Below are positions 19,110 through 28,481 of a DNA stretch of 64,000 nt, piece after piece. How positions within the stretch are numbered: the first letter of the stretch is position 1; each line of letters starts with the position of its first letter. Position numbers and translations under genes: made by a program. The stretch comes from Synechococcus sp. CBW1108 (lineage in GTDB: Bacteria > Cyanobacteriota > Cyanobacteriia > PCC-6307 > Cyanobiaceae), in assembly GCF_015840335.1 (NCBI RefSeq), contig NZ_CP060395.1, positions 2,765,277-2,829,276 on the forward strand. Direction: 5' to 3'. The notes under the pieces were generated by a model that saw only the letters and a list, made by a program, of their open reading frames with translations, made no database searches and had not been told where the DNA came from.

Positions 19110-20098
19110 TAGCTCGAAGGGAGATTTGCTTTTCCGGGAATGCTCCAACAGTCGCGGAGATCAGGTAGAGCTTGATCAGCCACAGCAAAGAAATCGCTCT
19201 CGCGGAACACATCCCTTTCGCAGGCCCGGCCGCGTTGGATGGCGTCGGCGATCCGCTCAGGCCCCCCCGGCACTTCAAGGGCATGGTAGGAGCCCGGCGG
19301 CACCACCAGACTGGGCAGCAGCCCCGTCTGAAAGATGCTCACGGCACCGATAAAGCCAAGGGTGGCCCCGGGCAAGGTGCTGGCGGCGGCCTGGAACGCG
19401 GTCACCTCCATTTCACCCATCGGAGTGGTGTCGAAATCCGCCAGCACATGGATCCAGTCGTGATGGGCCAGGGCCGCGTTAGCGGCACCCGGTTCCCCCG
19501 GGAAACCGAAGCCGCGCTCCCGGTAGAAATCCCAGAGGCTGCGGCCAATGCTGCCGGCAGGGCACTGCTCCAGGGCGCGCCAGCGGGCCGCCTCGATGGG
19601 ATCGGGCTCCACGGTGAGGGCGTAGGCCTGCTCGCCATGGCGGGCCAGCAGGCCCTCGAAGGCTGGGCTGAGAATGTCCTGCTCACCGATCCAGTTGTAA
19701 CGGTAGAAGTCGTGCAGGGCCTGGGCGGAGGCATGGGCCGCCAGGTCGCGGGCAAGCCGAAGACTGCGGTCTTCCACCCCCAGGACGCCGGCCCAGTGCC
19801 CAATGGAGGCCTCGAGCGCCGCAGGGATGGAATCGCAGAGCATCTCCAGGGTCACCATCAACTCCACTAACTCCAGCCGCTGCTCGGCAGTGGGCAGGGC
19901 CTCGGCCACGGCTTCGGGGGAGAGGCCCGCCAAGTGATCGAAATCGGCCTCGTAGCCGAGGAGCTGGTGGAACAGCACGCCCAGGAAGCGGGGCTGAAGA
20001 GGGGTCTGCCAGCCGTCGCCCCTGCAGGCGCCCACCAGGGCAGCTGCTTGCAGCGGGGCCTGATCGACCGTGCTGTGGATCAGAAACATGGCCGCCAC
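19109..20098 (-). CDS. COQ4-like protein with TerB-like N-terminal domain
   Basis: 329 residues. Residues 60-140 are helical and resemble the TerB fold (LVELMVTLEMLCDSIPAAL...RDLAAHASAQ). The C-terminal half reads CPAGSIGRSLWDFYRERGF and then HHDWIHVLADFDTTPMGEME: His213, Asp214, His217 and Glu229 give exactly HDxxHx11E, the metal motif of COQ4. In eukaryotes and proteobacteria COQ4 acts in ubiquinone synthesis; cyanobacteria make plastoquinone, so the substrate here is open. It is divergent from mfd and coupled to the peptidase-like gene. Confidence 0.75.
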   Translation of the reverse strand: MAAMFLIHSTVDQAPLQAAALVGACRGDGWQTPLQPRFLGVLFHQLLGYEADFDHLAGLSPEAVAEALPTAEQRLELVELMVTLEMLCDSIPAALEASIGHWAGVLGVEDRSLRLARDLAAHASAQALHDFYRYNWIGEQDILSPAFEGLLARHGEQAYALTVEPDPIEAARWRALEQCPAGSIGRSLWDFYRERGFGFPGEPGAANAALAHHDWIHVLADFDTTPMGEMEVTAFQAAASTLPGATLGFIGAVSIFQTGLLPSLVVPPGSYHALEVPGGPERIADAIQRGRACERDVFRESDFFAVADQALPDLRDCWSIPGKANLPSS

Positions 20099-20163
20099 GG
20101 TGGGTTCGCCATTTCAGTATGGGCAGTTGCGAAGATCGGAGCTAGCTGCTGCCAGATCCGCCC

Positions 20164-23100
20164 ATGCCCCTCACCGCCATGGTGCGCCAGCTGCAGCAGG
20201 CAGCCCTCACCGGCGAGGTGCTGGCACGGCTGGCGCGGCCCGAGCGATTGAGGCTGGCCGGGGGCGGTCGGGCCGCCCGGGCACTGATCAGCAGCGCCAT
20301 GGCCCGTGCCACGGGGGCGCCGCTGCTGGTGATCGTGCCGACCCTTGAGGAGGCGGGCCGCTGGGCGGCGTTGCTGGAGCTGATGGGTTGGTCTAGCTGC
20401 CAGCTCTACCCCACCAGCGAGGCCAGCCCATACGAGCCCTTCGATCCCACCAGCGAGATCACCTGGGGCCAGCTGCAGGTGCTCAGCGAGCTGGTCGATA
20501 GGCCAGCAGGAGGCCTCGCCATCGTGGCCACCGAGCGGGCCCTGCAGCCCCACCTGCCCCCGCCCCAGGCCCTGCGGGCCCAATGTCTGAGTTTGCGCAA
20601 GGGCGAAACCATCAGCCTCGAGCAGCTGGGCGAAACCCTGAGCCGCCTTGGTTACGAGCGGGTGCCCACGATCGAGCAGGAGGGCAGCTGGAGTCGCCGC
20701 GGCGACATCGTCGATGTCTTCCCGGTGAGCAGCGAACTCCCCGTGAGGCTGGAGTTTTTTGGCGAGGAGCTCGACAAGCTGCGGGAATTTGACCCCGCAT
20801 CCCAACGCTCCCTCGATCCCATCGAGGTGGTGCGCCTGACCCCCAGCGGCTACGGCCCCCTGGTTGCCGAGGCGCTGCGCCAGGCGATGCCTGATGGGCT
20901 GGAGCTGCTGCTCAAGCCGGAGGCCCTCGACCAGCTGCTGGAGGGCGGCACTCCCGAGGGGATGCGCCGGTTGATGGGCCTGGCCTGGGACGAGCCGGCC
21001 TCTCTGCTCGATTACCTCGGCGCCGACACCCTGGTGGCTGTCGATGGCAGGAGCCAGTGTCTCTCCCATGCCCAGCAGTGGTTTGACCACGCCGCCGGAC
21101 ACCACGCTGAGGTCTGCGGCGAGCTGGGGGGCGCGCTGCCAGGGGTGCTGCATCGGGAGCCAGCCGGCGCCCTCCAACAGGCGGAAGCCTTCAGGGGCTT
21201 TGATCTGGCCGAGCTGCTGGAAACCGACAGCCACCCCAACAGCTTTGATCTGGCCGCCCGCTCGGTGCCTGCCTACCCGAACGCCTTTGGCAAGTTGGCC
21301 GCCCTGGTGAAGGGCTTTGTGGCTGAGAAAGCCACGGTATGGCTGATCTCTGCCCAGCCCTCGCGGGCGGTGGCCCTGCTGGAGGAGCACGACTGCATCA
21401 CCCGCTTTGTGCCCAATCCCTCCGACTTCCCAGCCATCGATCGACTGGTGGAGCAGGCCACGCCGGTGGCCCTGAAAAATCGAAGCACCGCCGAACTGGA
21501 GGGGCTCCAGCTGCCGGCCTGGAAGTTGGTGCTGATCACCGATAGGGAATTTTTTGGCCAACATGCCCTCACCGCCAGCGGCTATGTGCGCCGCCGCCGC
21601 AAGGCAGCCAGCCGCACGGTCGACCCGGGCAAGATGCAGCCGGGGGATTTCGTGGTGCACCGCAACCACGGCATCGGCAAGTTTCTCAAGCTCGAAAAAC
21701 TGGCGATCAGCGACGAATCGCGGGATTACCTGGTGGTGCAATACGCCGACGGCCTGCTGCGGGTGGCTGCCGACCAGTTGGGCAGTCTTGGCCGCTACCG
21801 CGCCAGCACCGACGCCCCGCCTGAGCTCAACCGCATGGGCGGTACGGCCTGGGCCAAAGCCAAGGAACGGGCCATCAAGGCCGTGCGCAAAGTGGCGGTG
21901 GATCTGGTGAAGCTCTATGCGGAGCGTCACCAGGCCCCGGGCTTCGCCTACCCGGCCGATGGCCCCTGGCAACAGGAGCTGGAGGATTCCTTCCCCTATG
22001 ACCCCACCCCAGACCAGACCAAGGCCATTGCCGATGTGAAGCGGGACATGGAACAACCCCAGCCCATGGATCGGCTGGTGTGTGGCGATGTGGGCTTCGG
22101 CAAAACGGAGGTGGCGATCCGGGCGATTTTCAAGGCGGTGACGGCGGGCAAGCAGGTGGCCATGCTTGCCCCCACCACGGTTTTGGCCCAACAGCACTGG
22201 CGCACCCTGAGCGAACGCTTTGCGCCCTATCCCCTCAAAGTGAGCCTGCTCAACCGCTTCCGCACCGCAAGCGAACGCAAGACCATCCTCGAAGGACTCA
22301 GCACAGGCAATGTGGACGTGGTGGTGGGCACCCACCAGCTGCTCTCCAAGGGCACGGGCTTCAAGCAGCTGGGCCTGCTGGTGGTGGATGAGGAACAGCG
22401 CTTCGGCGTCAACCAGAAGGAAAAGATCAAGGCCCTGCGCAAGGACGTGGACGTGTTGACCCTGTCGGCAACGCCCATTCCGCGCACGCTCTACATGAGC
22501 CTTTCGGGGGTGCGGGAGATGAGCCTGATCACCACGCCGCCACCGCTGCGCCGCCCGATCAAAACCCACCTGGCCGCCCTCGATGAGGAGGCAGTGCGCA
22601 GCGCGATCCGGCAGGAGCTGGACCGGGGCGGGCAGATCTTTTACGTGGTGCCCAGGGTGGAGGGGATCGAGGAGGTGGCCGACCAGCTGCGGGTCATGGT
22701 TCCGGGCCTGCGGCTACTGGTGGCCCACGGCCAGATGGCCGAGGGGGAACTGGAGAGCGCCATGGTGGCCTTCAATGCCGGCGAGGCCGACCTGATGCTC
22801 TGCACCACGATCGTGGAGAGCGGCCTGGACATCCCACGGGTGAACACGATCCTGATCGAGGACGCCCACAAATTTGGCCTGGCCCAGCTGTACCAGCTGC
22901 GGGGCCGGGTGGGCCGCAGCGGTATCCAGGCCCATGCCTGGCTGTTCTATCCGGGCGATGCCTCCCTGAGTGAGGCGGCGCGGCAGCGGCTGCGGGCAAT
23001 CCAGGAGTTTGCCCAGCTGGGCAGTGGCTACCAGCTGGCCATGCGCGACATGGAGATCCGCGGCGTGGGCAACCTGCTGGGGGTGGAGCAGAGCGGCCAG

Positions 23101-23718
23101 ATGGAGGCGATCGGCTTTGACCTCTACATGGAGATGCTGCAGGAATGCCTCGCCGAGATCCAGGGCCAGGACATCCCCAAGGTGGAAGACACCCAGATCG
23201 ATCTGCCGATCACCGCCTTCATCCCCGGCGACTGGATCACCGAGAACGACGAGAAGATGGCGGCCTACCGGGCCGCTGCCGACTGCAGTGGCGCTGCCGC
23301 CCTGGTTGAACTGGCAGCTGGCTGGGTGGACCGCTACGGACCCATTCCGGCGCCGGTGCAATCGCTGCTGCAGCTGATGGAGTTGAAGCTGGTGGCCAGG
23401 CGCTGCGGCTTCTCGCGGATCAAGCCGGAGAAGCCCAACATCTGCCTGGAAACGCCCATGGAGGAGCCCGCCTTCCGCCTGCTGCGCCAGGGGCTGCCCC
23501 AGCATCTCCATGGCCGCCTGGTATTTCAGGCCAGCAGTGGCAGCACCGCCAAGGTGCTGGCTCGGGGCCTGGGGGTGCTGCCCGCCGAGAAGCAGCTGAA
23601 GGAGCTGATGGGCTGGCTGAACCAGATGGCCGCCCAGCTCCCCGGAGCCGATGGTCTCAGCGAAGCCCAGCGGGCCGAGCAGCTCAGGGCCCAGAACGAG
23701 GCGGTCTTAGCGGTGTGA
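20164..23718 (+). CDS. mfd: Transcription-repair coupling factor Mfd
   Basis: 1,184 residues. Displaces stalled RNA polymerase and recruits UvrAB. The UvrB-like N-terminal part includes YPTSEASPYEPFDPTSEI and RRGDIVDVFPV; the RNAP-interaction domain has GDFVVHRNHGIGKF; the RecG-like motor has CGDVGFGKTEVAIRA (Walker A), VVDEEQRFGVNQKEK, TLSATPIPRTLYMS and YQLRGRVGRS; the C-terminal TRCF domain follows. Length is normal. A long antisense frame over its 5' half is a composition artefact. Confidence 0.97.
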   Translation: MPLTAMVRQLQQAALTGEVLARLARPERLRLAGGGRAARALISSAMARATGAPLLVIVPTLEEAGRWAALLELMGWSSCQLYPTSEASPYEPFDPTSEITWGQLQVLSELVDRPAGGLAIVATERALQPHLPPPQALRAQCLSLRKGETISLEQLGETLSRLGYERVPTIEQEGSWSRRGDIVDVFPVSSELPVRLEFFGEELDKLREFDPASQRSLDPIEVVRLTPSGYGPLVAEALRQAMPDGLELLLKPEALDQLLEGGTPEGMRRLMGLAWDEPASLLDYLGADTLVAVDGRSQCLSHAQQWFDHAAGHHAEVCGELGGALPGVLHREPAGALQQAEAFRGFDLAELLETDSHPNSFDLAARSVPAYPNAFGKLAALVKGFVAEKATVWLISAQPSRAVALLEEHDCITRFVPNPSDFPAIDRLVEQATPVALKNRSTAELEGLQLPAWKLVLITDREFFGQHALTASGYVRRRRKAASRTVDPGKMQPGDFVVHRNHGIGKFLKLEKLAISDESRDYLVVQYADGLLRVAADQLGSLGRYRASTDAPPELNRMGGTAWAKAKERAIKAVRKVAVDLVKLYAERHQAPGFAYPADGPWQQELEDSFPYDPTPDQTKAIADVKRDMEQPQPMDRLVCGDVGFGKTEVAIRAIFKAVTAGKQVAMLAPTTVLAQQHWRTLSERFAPYPLKVSLLNRFRTASERKTILEGLSTGNVDVVVGTHQLLSKGTGFKQLGLLVVDEEQRFGVNQKEKIKALRKDVDVLTLSATPIPRTLYMSLSGVREMSLITTPPPLRRPIKTHLAALDEEAVRSAIRQELDRGGQIFYVVPRVEGIEEVADQLRVMVPGLRLLVAHGQMAEGELESAMVAFNAGEADLMLCTTIVESGLDIPRVNTILIEDAHKFGLAQLYQLRGRVGRSGIQAHAWLFYPGDASLSEAARQRLRAIQEFAQLGSGYQLAMRDMEIRGVGNLLGVEQSGQMEAIGFDLYMEMLQECLAEIQGQDIPKVEDTQIDLPITAFIPGDWITENDEKMAAYRAAADCSGAAALVELAAGWVDRYGPIPAPVQSLLQLMELKLVARRCGFSRIKPEKPNICLETPMEEPAFRLLRQGLPQHLHGRLVFQASSGSTAKVLARGLGVLPAEKQLKELMGWLNQMAAQLPGADGLSEAQRAEQLRAQNEAVLAV

Positions 23719-23739
23719 GACCTGCCGGGAAGAGGGTAG

Positions 23740-24176
23740 TCAATTTGACGGAAATCGCAGCCGCGAAAACTTACGCCCGGCCTCGATGGCCCTTCGCTCA
23801 ATTGCAACTGCTGAATCCAACCAACCCCCACGCTCCACAAACAGCAGAATAGCTCGGGTGGTGACCTTGAGACAACCGGGCAGCAGTAAAAACGTGGCGC
23901 GGGAGATCTTGTGGTCTTCGAAGAGAAACACGCCCCGCCTGGGAGGCTCTTCCATCACCAAAGCCTGCATCGTTTCCTGAATCGCCATCTCACCCAGGTT
24001 GCGTTGGCGACGCCCTGCCGCCCTGCGGCACACCTCCCTTGACCACACAGGAATGCACTGATCCTTCACCCAGGCTCCGATCTGCTGGCTTGTGGGCGAA
24101 TGGCTGCGGGTGAGCTCCTCCAGCACCATGTCCACCATTGCCCGGCATCAGGAATCAGAAAAGGGGCGTCCCCCAT
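23740..24176 (-). pseudogene. Decayed PIN-domain toxin (internal deletion and frameshift)
   Basis: An ATG at 24176 opens MGDAPFLIPDAG, the normal start of a PIN nuclease with its first Asp. The frame then runs into non-homologous sequence. A second frame from 24138 continues as VLEELTRS, RRNLGE-like NLGEMAIQETM, FLFEDHKISRA and VTTRAILLFVERGGW, the second half of a PIN domain. The expected segment of about 20-30 residues between IPDAG and VVDMVLEEL is absent. Each half resembles the VapC/DUF3368 type. The start overlaps the stop of the upstream gene (TGATG), as in toxin-antitoxin pairs. Non-functional by inference. Confidence 0.6.
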
Positions 24177-24400
24177 CAGACCAGCTGCTGCAGGGCGCTC
24201 ACCATGGCTTCAGTGGCCTGATCGGCGAGGCGCGGCAGCGGCAAGTGGGCCTGGGCCATCAACAGGAACAGGTCTTCCTCGTGTTCGAGATGGAGCTGCT
24301 CCATCACTTCGAGGTCGCTCATGCGGCCGAGGGCAAACCCCAGCAGCAACGCGGCATTGCGGTTGCCATGCCGCTCGGCCAGCTCGCAGGTTTCCACCAA
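24176..24400 (-). CDS. Hypothetical protein in antitoxin position
   Basis: About 74 residues from a GTG at 24400. The frame is open to a TAG near 24445 but has no clear upstream start. It reads LAERHGNRNAALLLGFAL and ends LPRLADQATEAMVSALQQLV, a helical, acidic product. It is coupled by TGATG to the broken PIN toxin, so it may be the former antitoxin. A separate short frame just upstream (about 24460-24580) is also stop-interrupted, which suggests that the whole locus is decaying. No family is recognised. Confidence 0.4.
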   Translation of the reverse strand: MVETCELAERHGNRNAALLLGFALGRMSDLEVMEQLHLEHEEDLFLLMAQAHLPLPRLADQATEAMVSALQQLV

Positions 24401-24611
24401 ATAGCGCAGCTCCGCATTGAGCAGGGCGCTGATCGAGGTGTCGTGCTAAGCCGCCAAAACCTTGGCCCGGCGCAGAAGATCGCGGTGCCAATCCAAGGAA
24501 CTCACCAACCGCAGGCAGTGGCCCGGGGCGTCTTGAAGGATGGGCTCCACCTGCACGCCCAGGTCCCGCAAAAATCCGTTACATTAATGAGAAGTTGTGT
24601 GAAGAGGACCC

Positions 24612-24797
24612 ATGGGCGAAGTTATCGAAGCATCTTCGGGCTTCGCTGGCGGCCTGGGTGGTGGTCTCAGCCTGGTATCTGGGGTAGTGAGCCTGCTGGC
24701 CCTAGCCGTATACGCCTTGCTGCAGGGCGACACGGGCAACAACAACGACGATGACGATTCCAGCCCCGGCGGCGGTCTGATGCAGCCGGTGGCCTGA
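24612..24797 (+). CDS. Small membrane protein with Asp-rich tail
   Basis: 61 residues: a Gly-rich head, one hydrophobic segment (LSLVSGVVSLLALAVYALL) and a hydrophilic tail with GNNNDDDDSS. An AGAGGA ribosome-binding sequence lies a few bases before the ATG, and TTACATTAAT upstream resembles a -10 element. No family recognised. It could be a short stress or assembly peptide. Being short, it is less certain than its neighbours. Confidence 0.55.
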   Translation: MGEVIEASSGFAGGLGGGLSLVSGVVSLLALAVYALLQGDTGNNNDDDDSSPGGGLMQPVA

Positions 24798-24808
24798 GCA
24801 GGCCAGCG

Positions 24809-25021
24809 TTACTGGCTGCCCTGTTGCTCTAGGTAGGCCCGCGGCACCAGCACCAGAAATAGCCACCACCACACCAGTACCGCCGCTGCCACAGGGGCGG
24901 TTATCCACCAACGCTGGAGCAGAAACCAGCTGCCCGTCGGCAGGGTAATGCCAGTCAGCATGATGGACCAGGGCTGGCACCACCAGGGCTTTTCATTCCA
25001 GATCGATGGCTGGGAGCTCAA
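24809..25021 (-). CDS. DUF6737-like small membrane protein
   Basis: 70 residues, two hydrophobic segments and many Trp: KPWWCQPWSIMLTGI, PTGSWFLLQRWWITAPVA, WWWLFLVLVPRAYLEQ. This pattern matches a short cyanobacterial family that I believe is DUF6737; function unknown. Its ATG shares bases with the stop of the protease gene upstream (ATGA), so it is co-translated with ctpA. Confidence 0.75.
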   Translation of the reverse strand: MSSQPSIWNEKPWWCQPWSIMLTGITLPTGSWFLLQRWWITAPVAAAVLVWWWLFLVLVPRAYLEQQGSQ

Positions 25022-26358
25022 GGCTTAGTGCTCGAACCCAGGGCAGCTGGCAGGTTGGCGCTGCCTGGTTTGTATGCCTGGGAGGGGCCGCTGGCGCTGC
25101 GGAGTCGCTTGACCAGGGTTGTCTCGGCTATCCGGTATTGGCTGTCCTTCTTGGTGCCCAGGTCTTCGAGCTTGAGCTTTTGGGCCTCCAGCTCGCTCAT
25201 CTTGGCCTGCACATCGGGATCAATCCCGTGCTTGTGGATGTCCCGGCCACTGGGAGTGAGGTATTTGGCGATAGTCACTGTCATGCCAGAGCCATCGGAG
25301 AGGCCCCGCACCGACTGCACCAGACCTTTACCAAAGGTCTTCTGACCCACCAGGACGGCCCGCTGGTTGTCCTGAAGGGCACCGGAGAGAATTTCACTGG
25401 CACTGGCGGAGCCTTCATTGACAAGCACCACCAGGGGCTTGGCCGTAAGGGCGCGACCATTGGCCCGCTTCACGTCCTGAATGCCGTCGCGGGTCTTGGT
25501 GGAGACGATCGTGCCCTCATTGAGCCACTGGCGGGCGATCTCCACGCTGGCCATCAGCAGGCCGCCGGGGTTGCTGCGCAGGTCCAACACATAGCCCTGG
25601 GCCCCCTTCTCCTCGAGGTCCTTTACCGCCAGGCGCATGTCCTTGGTGGCGGTGGCATTGAACTGGCGCAGGCGGATGTAACCCACCTTGACGCCATCTG
25701 GGCTGGTATTGATCTGATGATCTACGGCGTGGAGCTCGATGCGTTCGCGGGTAAGGGGCACCTGCAGGCTCTGACCCTTGCGCTGCAGGGTGAGGGTTAC
25801 GGAGGTACCAGCCTGGCCGCGGATCAACTTGACCGCATCTTCGGTACTCATGCCCTTGGTGCTCTTGCCATCTATGGCCGTGATCACATCCTTGGGCTGC
25901 ACGCCGGCCCGAGAAGCAGGTGAACCATCAATGGGGGAAACCACCACCAGGTTTTTGGTTTCCTTATCGAGGCTCAGCTGGATGCCCACCCCGGATAGTT
26001 CCCCGGAGGTGTCGATCTGCATCTCCTTGAATTCGCGCGGATCCAGAAAGCGGGTGTAGGGATCGTCGAGGCTAGCGAGCATGCCCCGAATTGATTCATA
26101 GGCTTCCTTGGAGCTGCCGTAGCTCTTGGCGAGCACATCGCGGCGCAGCTGGCGCCATTGCTCCGGCTTGTATTTGCCGTTGATGTCCAGGTAGTCGCGG
26201 AAGACGATCTGCCAGGTCTGGTCGATCACCTCCTTGGGACTGTCGCTGATCCGCGACGAAGCTCCCGGAGATGTCACCACTTCCCTGGCCACGACCGCGG
26301 TGGCAGCACAGGCACCAATGCCTACCAGCACAAGCAAACTGGTGCGGGGGCTGGCCAT
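25018..26358 (-). CDS. ctpA: Carboxyl-terminal processing protease (S41)
   Basis: 446 residues with an N-terminal membrane/signal segment (TSLLVLVGIGACAATAVVA), a PDZ domain (SGVGIQLSL...VVVSPIDGSPASRAGVQPKDVI), and the S41 core with RSNPGGLL, NEGSASASEILSGAL (catalytic Ser) and GQKTFGKGLVQ (catalytic Lys). Cyanobacterial CtpA trims the PsbA/D1 precursor; paralogues CtpB and CtpC exist, so the exact assignment is by size and motif only. It acts in the lumen or periplasm. It is coupled to the DUF6737-like gene. Confidence 0.9.
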   Translation of the reverse strand: MASPRTSLLVLVGIGACAATAVVAREVVTSPGASSRISDSPKEVIDQTWQIVFRDYLDINGKYKPEQWRQLRRDVLAKSYGSSKEAYESIRGMLASLDDPYTRFLDPREFKEMQIDTSGELSGVGIQLSLDKETKNLVVVSPIDGSPASRAGVQPKDVITAIDGKSTKGMSTEDAVKLIRGQAGTSVTLTLQRKGQSLQVPLTRERIELHAVDHQINTSPDGVKVGYIRLRQFNATATKDMRLAVKDLEEKGAQGYVLDLRSNPGGLLMASVEIARQWLNEGTIVSTKTRDGIQDVKRANGRALTAKPLVVLVNEGSASASEILSGALQDNQRAVLVGQKTFGKGLVQSVRGLSDGSGMTVTIAKYLTPSGRDIHKHGIDPDVQAKMSELEAQKLKLEDLGTKKDSQYRIAETTLVKRLRSASGPSQAYKPGSANLPAALGSSTKP

Positions 26359-26416
26359 CTGTAAGAGCGGAACAGGCCGGGTAAAGACGCTTTCAAACTA
26401 GCGCCGGCAACCGACC

Positions 26417-27628
26417 TCAGGGCTCCACCCAGCGACCATCCTCCCGAATCAAAGCAATCAGGGCCCCGACCCCCTCCGCTTCCGGCACCCGCCGAATCTC
26501 CTGGCGGCCCCGGTAGAGGGAAATGGTGCCGGGGATCTTACCCACATAGCCGTAGTCGGCATCGGCCATTTCGCCTGGCCCATTGACAATGCAGCCCATC
26601 ACGGCGATGTCCAGACCGGTGAGGTGGGAAGTGGCGTTGCGCACCTTGTGCAGCACCTCCTCGAGGTTGAACAGGGTGCGGCCGCAGCTGGGACAGGCCA
26701 CGTATTCCACCATCGTCTTGCGCAGGCCCAGGGCCTGCAAAATCGAATAGCAGACAGGAATCTCCTTCTCCGGTGCCTCGGTAAGCGAAACCCGGATCGT
26801 GTCGCCCAGGCCCTCGGCCAGCAAGGGCGCAATGCCGGCGGTGCTCTTGATGCGGCCATAGTCGCCATCGCCCGCCTCGGTGACGCCCAGGTGCAGGGGG
26901 TAGGGAAAGCCCTCGGCGTCCATGCGGTCCGCCATCATCCGGTAGGCGGCCATCATCACTGGGGCCCGAGAAGCCTTCATCGAAACCACGATGTTGTGGA
27001 AGTCGAGGCGGTCGCAGATGCGGATGAATTCCAGGGCGCTCTCCACCATGCCCAGGGGCGTGTCGCCGTAGCAAAACAGCATCCGCTCGGCCAGGGAGCC
27101 ATGGTTGACGCCAATGCGCAGGGCCTTGTCCTGCTGCTTGAGCAGCTGCACCAGCGGCTCAAACGTTTCAGAGATGCGCTCACCGATGGCGGCGACCTCC
27201 TCGGGGCTGAATTCGGTGCGATTGGGGTCGGGCTTATCGAACACAAACAAGCCGGGATTGATCCGCACTTTGTCGACGTGCTGGGCCACCTCCAGGGCAA
27301 TCTTCATGCCGTTGTGGTGCACATCCGCTACGAGGGGCACCGGCTGGTAGGTGTCTTCTAGGCGCTGGCGGATTTCCTTTACCGCCTTGGCGTGGGCCAG
27401 GGACGGCACCGTGAGGCGCACGATTTCACAGCCGACTTCATGCAGCCGCCGGATACCGGCCGTAGCCCCTTCGATATCGAGGGTGTCCTCGTTGATCATC
27501 GACTGCACCACCACCGGATGGTCGCTGCCGATCCAGATGTTTCCCACCCGCACGCTGCGGGTCTGGCGCCGGTGAATCAGGGTGTCGTAGCGGGCGACGG
27601 TGTCGTAGCGAGACGGGGCGGTGGTCAT
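26417..27628 (-). CDS. ispG: 4-hydroxy-3-methylbut-2-enyl diphosphate synthase
   Basis: 403 residues. The Fe-S enzyme of the MEP isoprenoid pathway, which converts MEcPP to HMBPP. N-terminal [24 protein letters not shown] and [16 protein letters not shown] and IGVNHGSL are conserved. The cluster cysteines are in [13 protein letters not shown] and [10 protein letters not shown]. Start chosen at the ATG at 27628; an in-frame ATG at 27652 would add eight residues. The enzyme feeds carotenoid, phytol and quinone synthesis. Confidence 0.96.
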   Translation of the reverse strand: MTTAPSRYDTVARYDTLIHRRQTRSVRVGNIWIGSDHPVVVQSMINEDTLDIEGATAGIRRLHEVGCEIVRLTVPSLAHAKAVKEIRQRLEDTYQPVPLVADVHHNGMKIALEVAQHVDKVRINPGLFVFDKPDPNRTEFSPEEVAAIGERISETFEPLVQLLKQQDKALRIGVNHGSLAERMLFCYGDTPLGMVESALEFIRICDRLDFHNIVVSMKASRAPVMMAAYRMMADRMDAEGFPYPLHLGVTEAGDGDYGRIKSTAGIAPLLAEGLGDTIRVSLTEAPEKEIPVCYSILQALGLRKTMVEYVACPSCGRTLFNLEEVLHKVRNATSHLTGLDIAVMGCIVNGPGEMADADYGYVGKIPGTISLYRGRQEIRRVPEAEGVGALIALIREDGRWVEP

Positions 27629-27748
27629 CGCGGGGCAGGGGCGCGTGGCCAAAGCCTGTCACAAAGCCAGCTCAAGCGGCGAGGGTGTCAAATGCAATGA
27701 GCAGTTGGGCAAGGCGGGGGGGCAAGAAAAGGATGGCCGCCGATCCTT

Positions 27749-28354
27749 TCAAGGGGCCAGCAGGGATCGGCGAACCTCCTGGAAGTCGGCTGCAGTGAGC
27801 GCGCGGGGCGAGCCCTCGGCCTGCGAGTTAAAGCGCATTAGATAGGAGGGATGCAGGACGGGCATCAGGCGCCGGCCCCGCAAAATTTCGATCTCGCTGG
27901 CGCGCCACTGGCCCCGCAGGTTGGTGATGCCGCCCCTAATACCCAGCACCCCCTCCAGGGCCGAGGCCCCCACCAGCAGGATCACGGCCGGATTCACCAA
28001 AGCGATCTGCCGATCGAGCCAGGGGCGGCAGGCCGCCAGCTCCGCCGCCGTGGGTCGGCGGTTCTGCGGCGGGCGGCACTTGACCACATTGGCCACGTAG
28101 GCGTCTCGGTTGCTGTCGATGCCAGCGGCAGCCAGCAGCTGGTCTAGCAGCTGGCCGGAGCGACCCACAAAGGGCAAGCCAGTGCTGTCTTCCTGAGCGC
28201 CGGGGCCCTCGCCGATCAGCATCAGCCGGGCGGCGGGATTGCCCCGGCTCACCACTACCTGCTGCCTCTCTACGGCCAGGCCACAGCGGCGACAGGCGGC
28301 GCAGGCTTCAGTGAGTTGCTGCAGGGCTGGGGCCAGTTCAAGCGAGGCTGCCAT
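27749..28354 (-). CDS. Type 4/5-like uracil-DNA glycosylase
   Basis: 201 residues. Fe-S cysteines are CAACRRCGL near the N-terminus, then CRPPQNRRP and CRPWL. The active-site motif is LIGEGPGAQEDSTGLPFVGRSG, close to the type 4 GE(A)PGxxED form, and the second motif is VLHPSYLMR. Such enzymes remove uracil from DNA. The frame stays open upstream to 28687 across the neighbouring divergent gene; the ATG at 28354 (MAASLELAP) begins the conserved domain. The 128-bp divergent gap presumably holds both promoters. Confidence 0.88.
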   Translation of the reverse strand: MAASLELAPALQQLTEACAACRRCGLAVERQQVVVSRGNPAARLMLIGEGPGAQEDSTGLPFVGRSGQLLDQLLAAAGIDSNRDAYVANVVKCRPPQNRRPTAAELAACRPWLDRQIALVNPAVILLVGASALEGVLGIRGGITNLRGQWRASEIEILRGRRLMPVLHPSYLMRFNSQAEGSPRALTAADFQEVRRSLLAP

Positions 28355-28481
28355 CTCTATGGAGCAGGGGGTGGGTTTTATGCCCGTTGCGTTTCGTGCC
28401 CGGCTGAACCCTAGGCGGGAAATCGGTAGGGCAAGATGTCCGCCACAGCTGATGCCGCGCGTCCCGATGCCGGACACAGGG

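Noticed and set aside
20080-22569. Long open frame (829 codons) antisense to mfd
   Set aside because: It covers the 5' half of a clearly real mfd gene; the product is His/Gly/Gln-rich with no motif. High GC in codon position 3 creates such shadows.
24092-24754. 220-codon + strand frame over the PIN relic
   Set aside because: Arg/Gln-rich with no motif and it overlaps the better-supported reverse-strand relic and the small gene at 24612.
25006-25923. 305-codon frame antisense to ctpA
   Set aside because: The S41 catalytic motifs lie on the other strand; no domain here.
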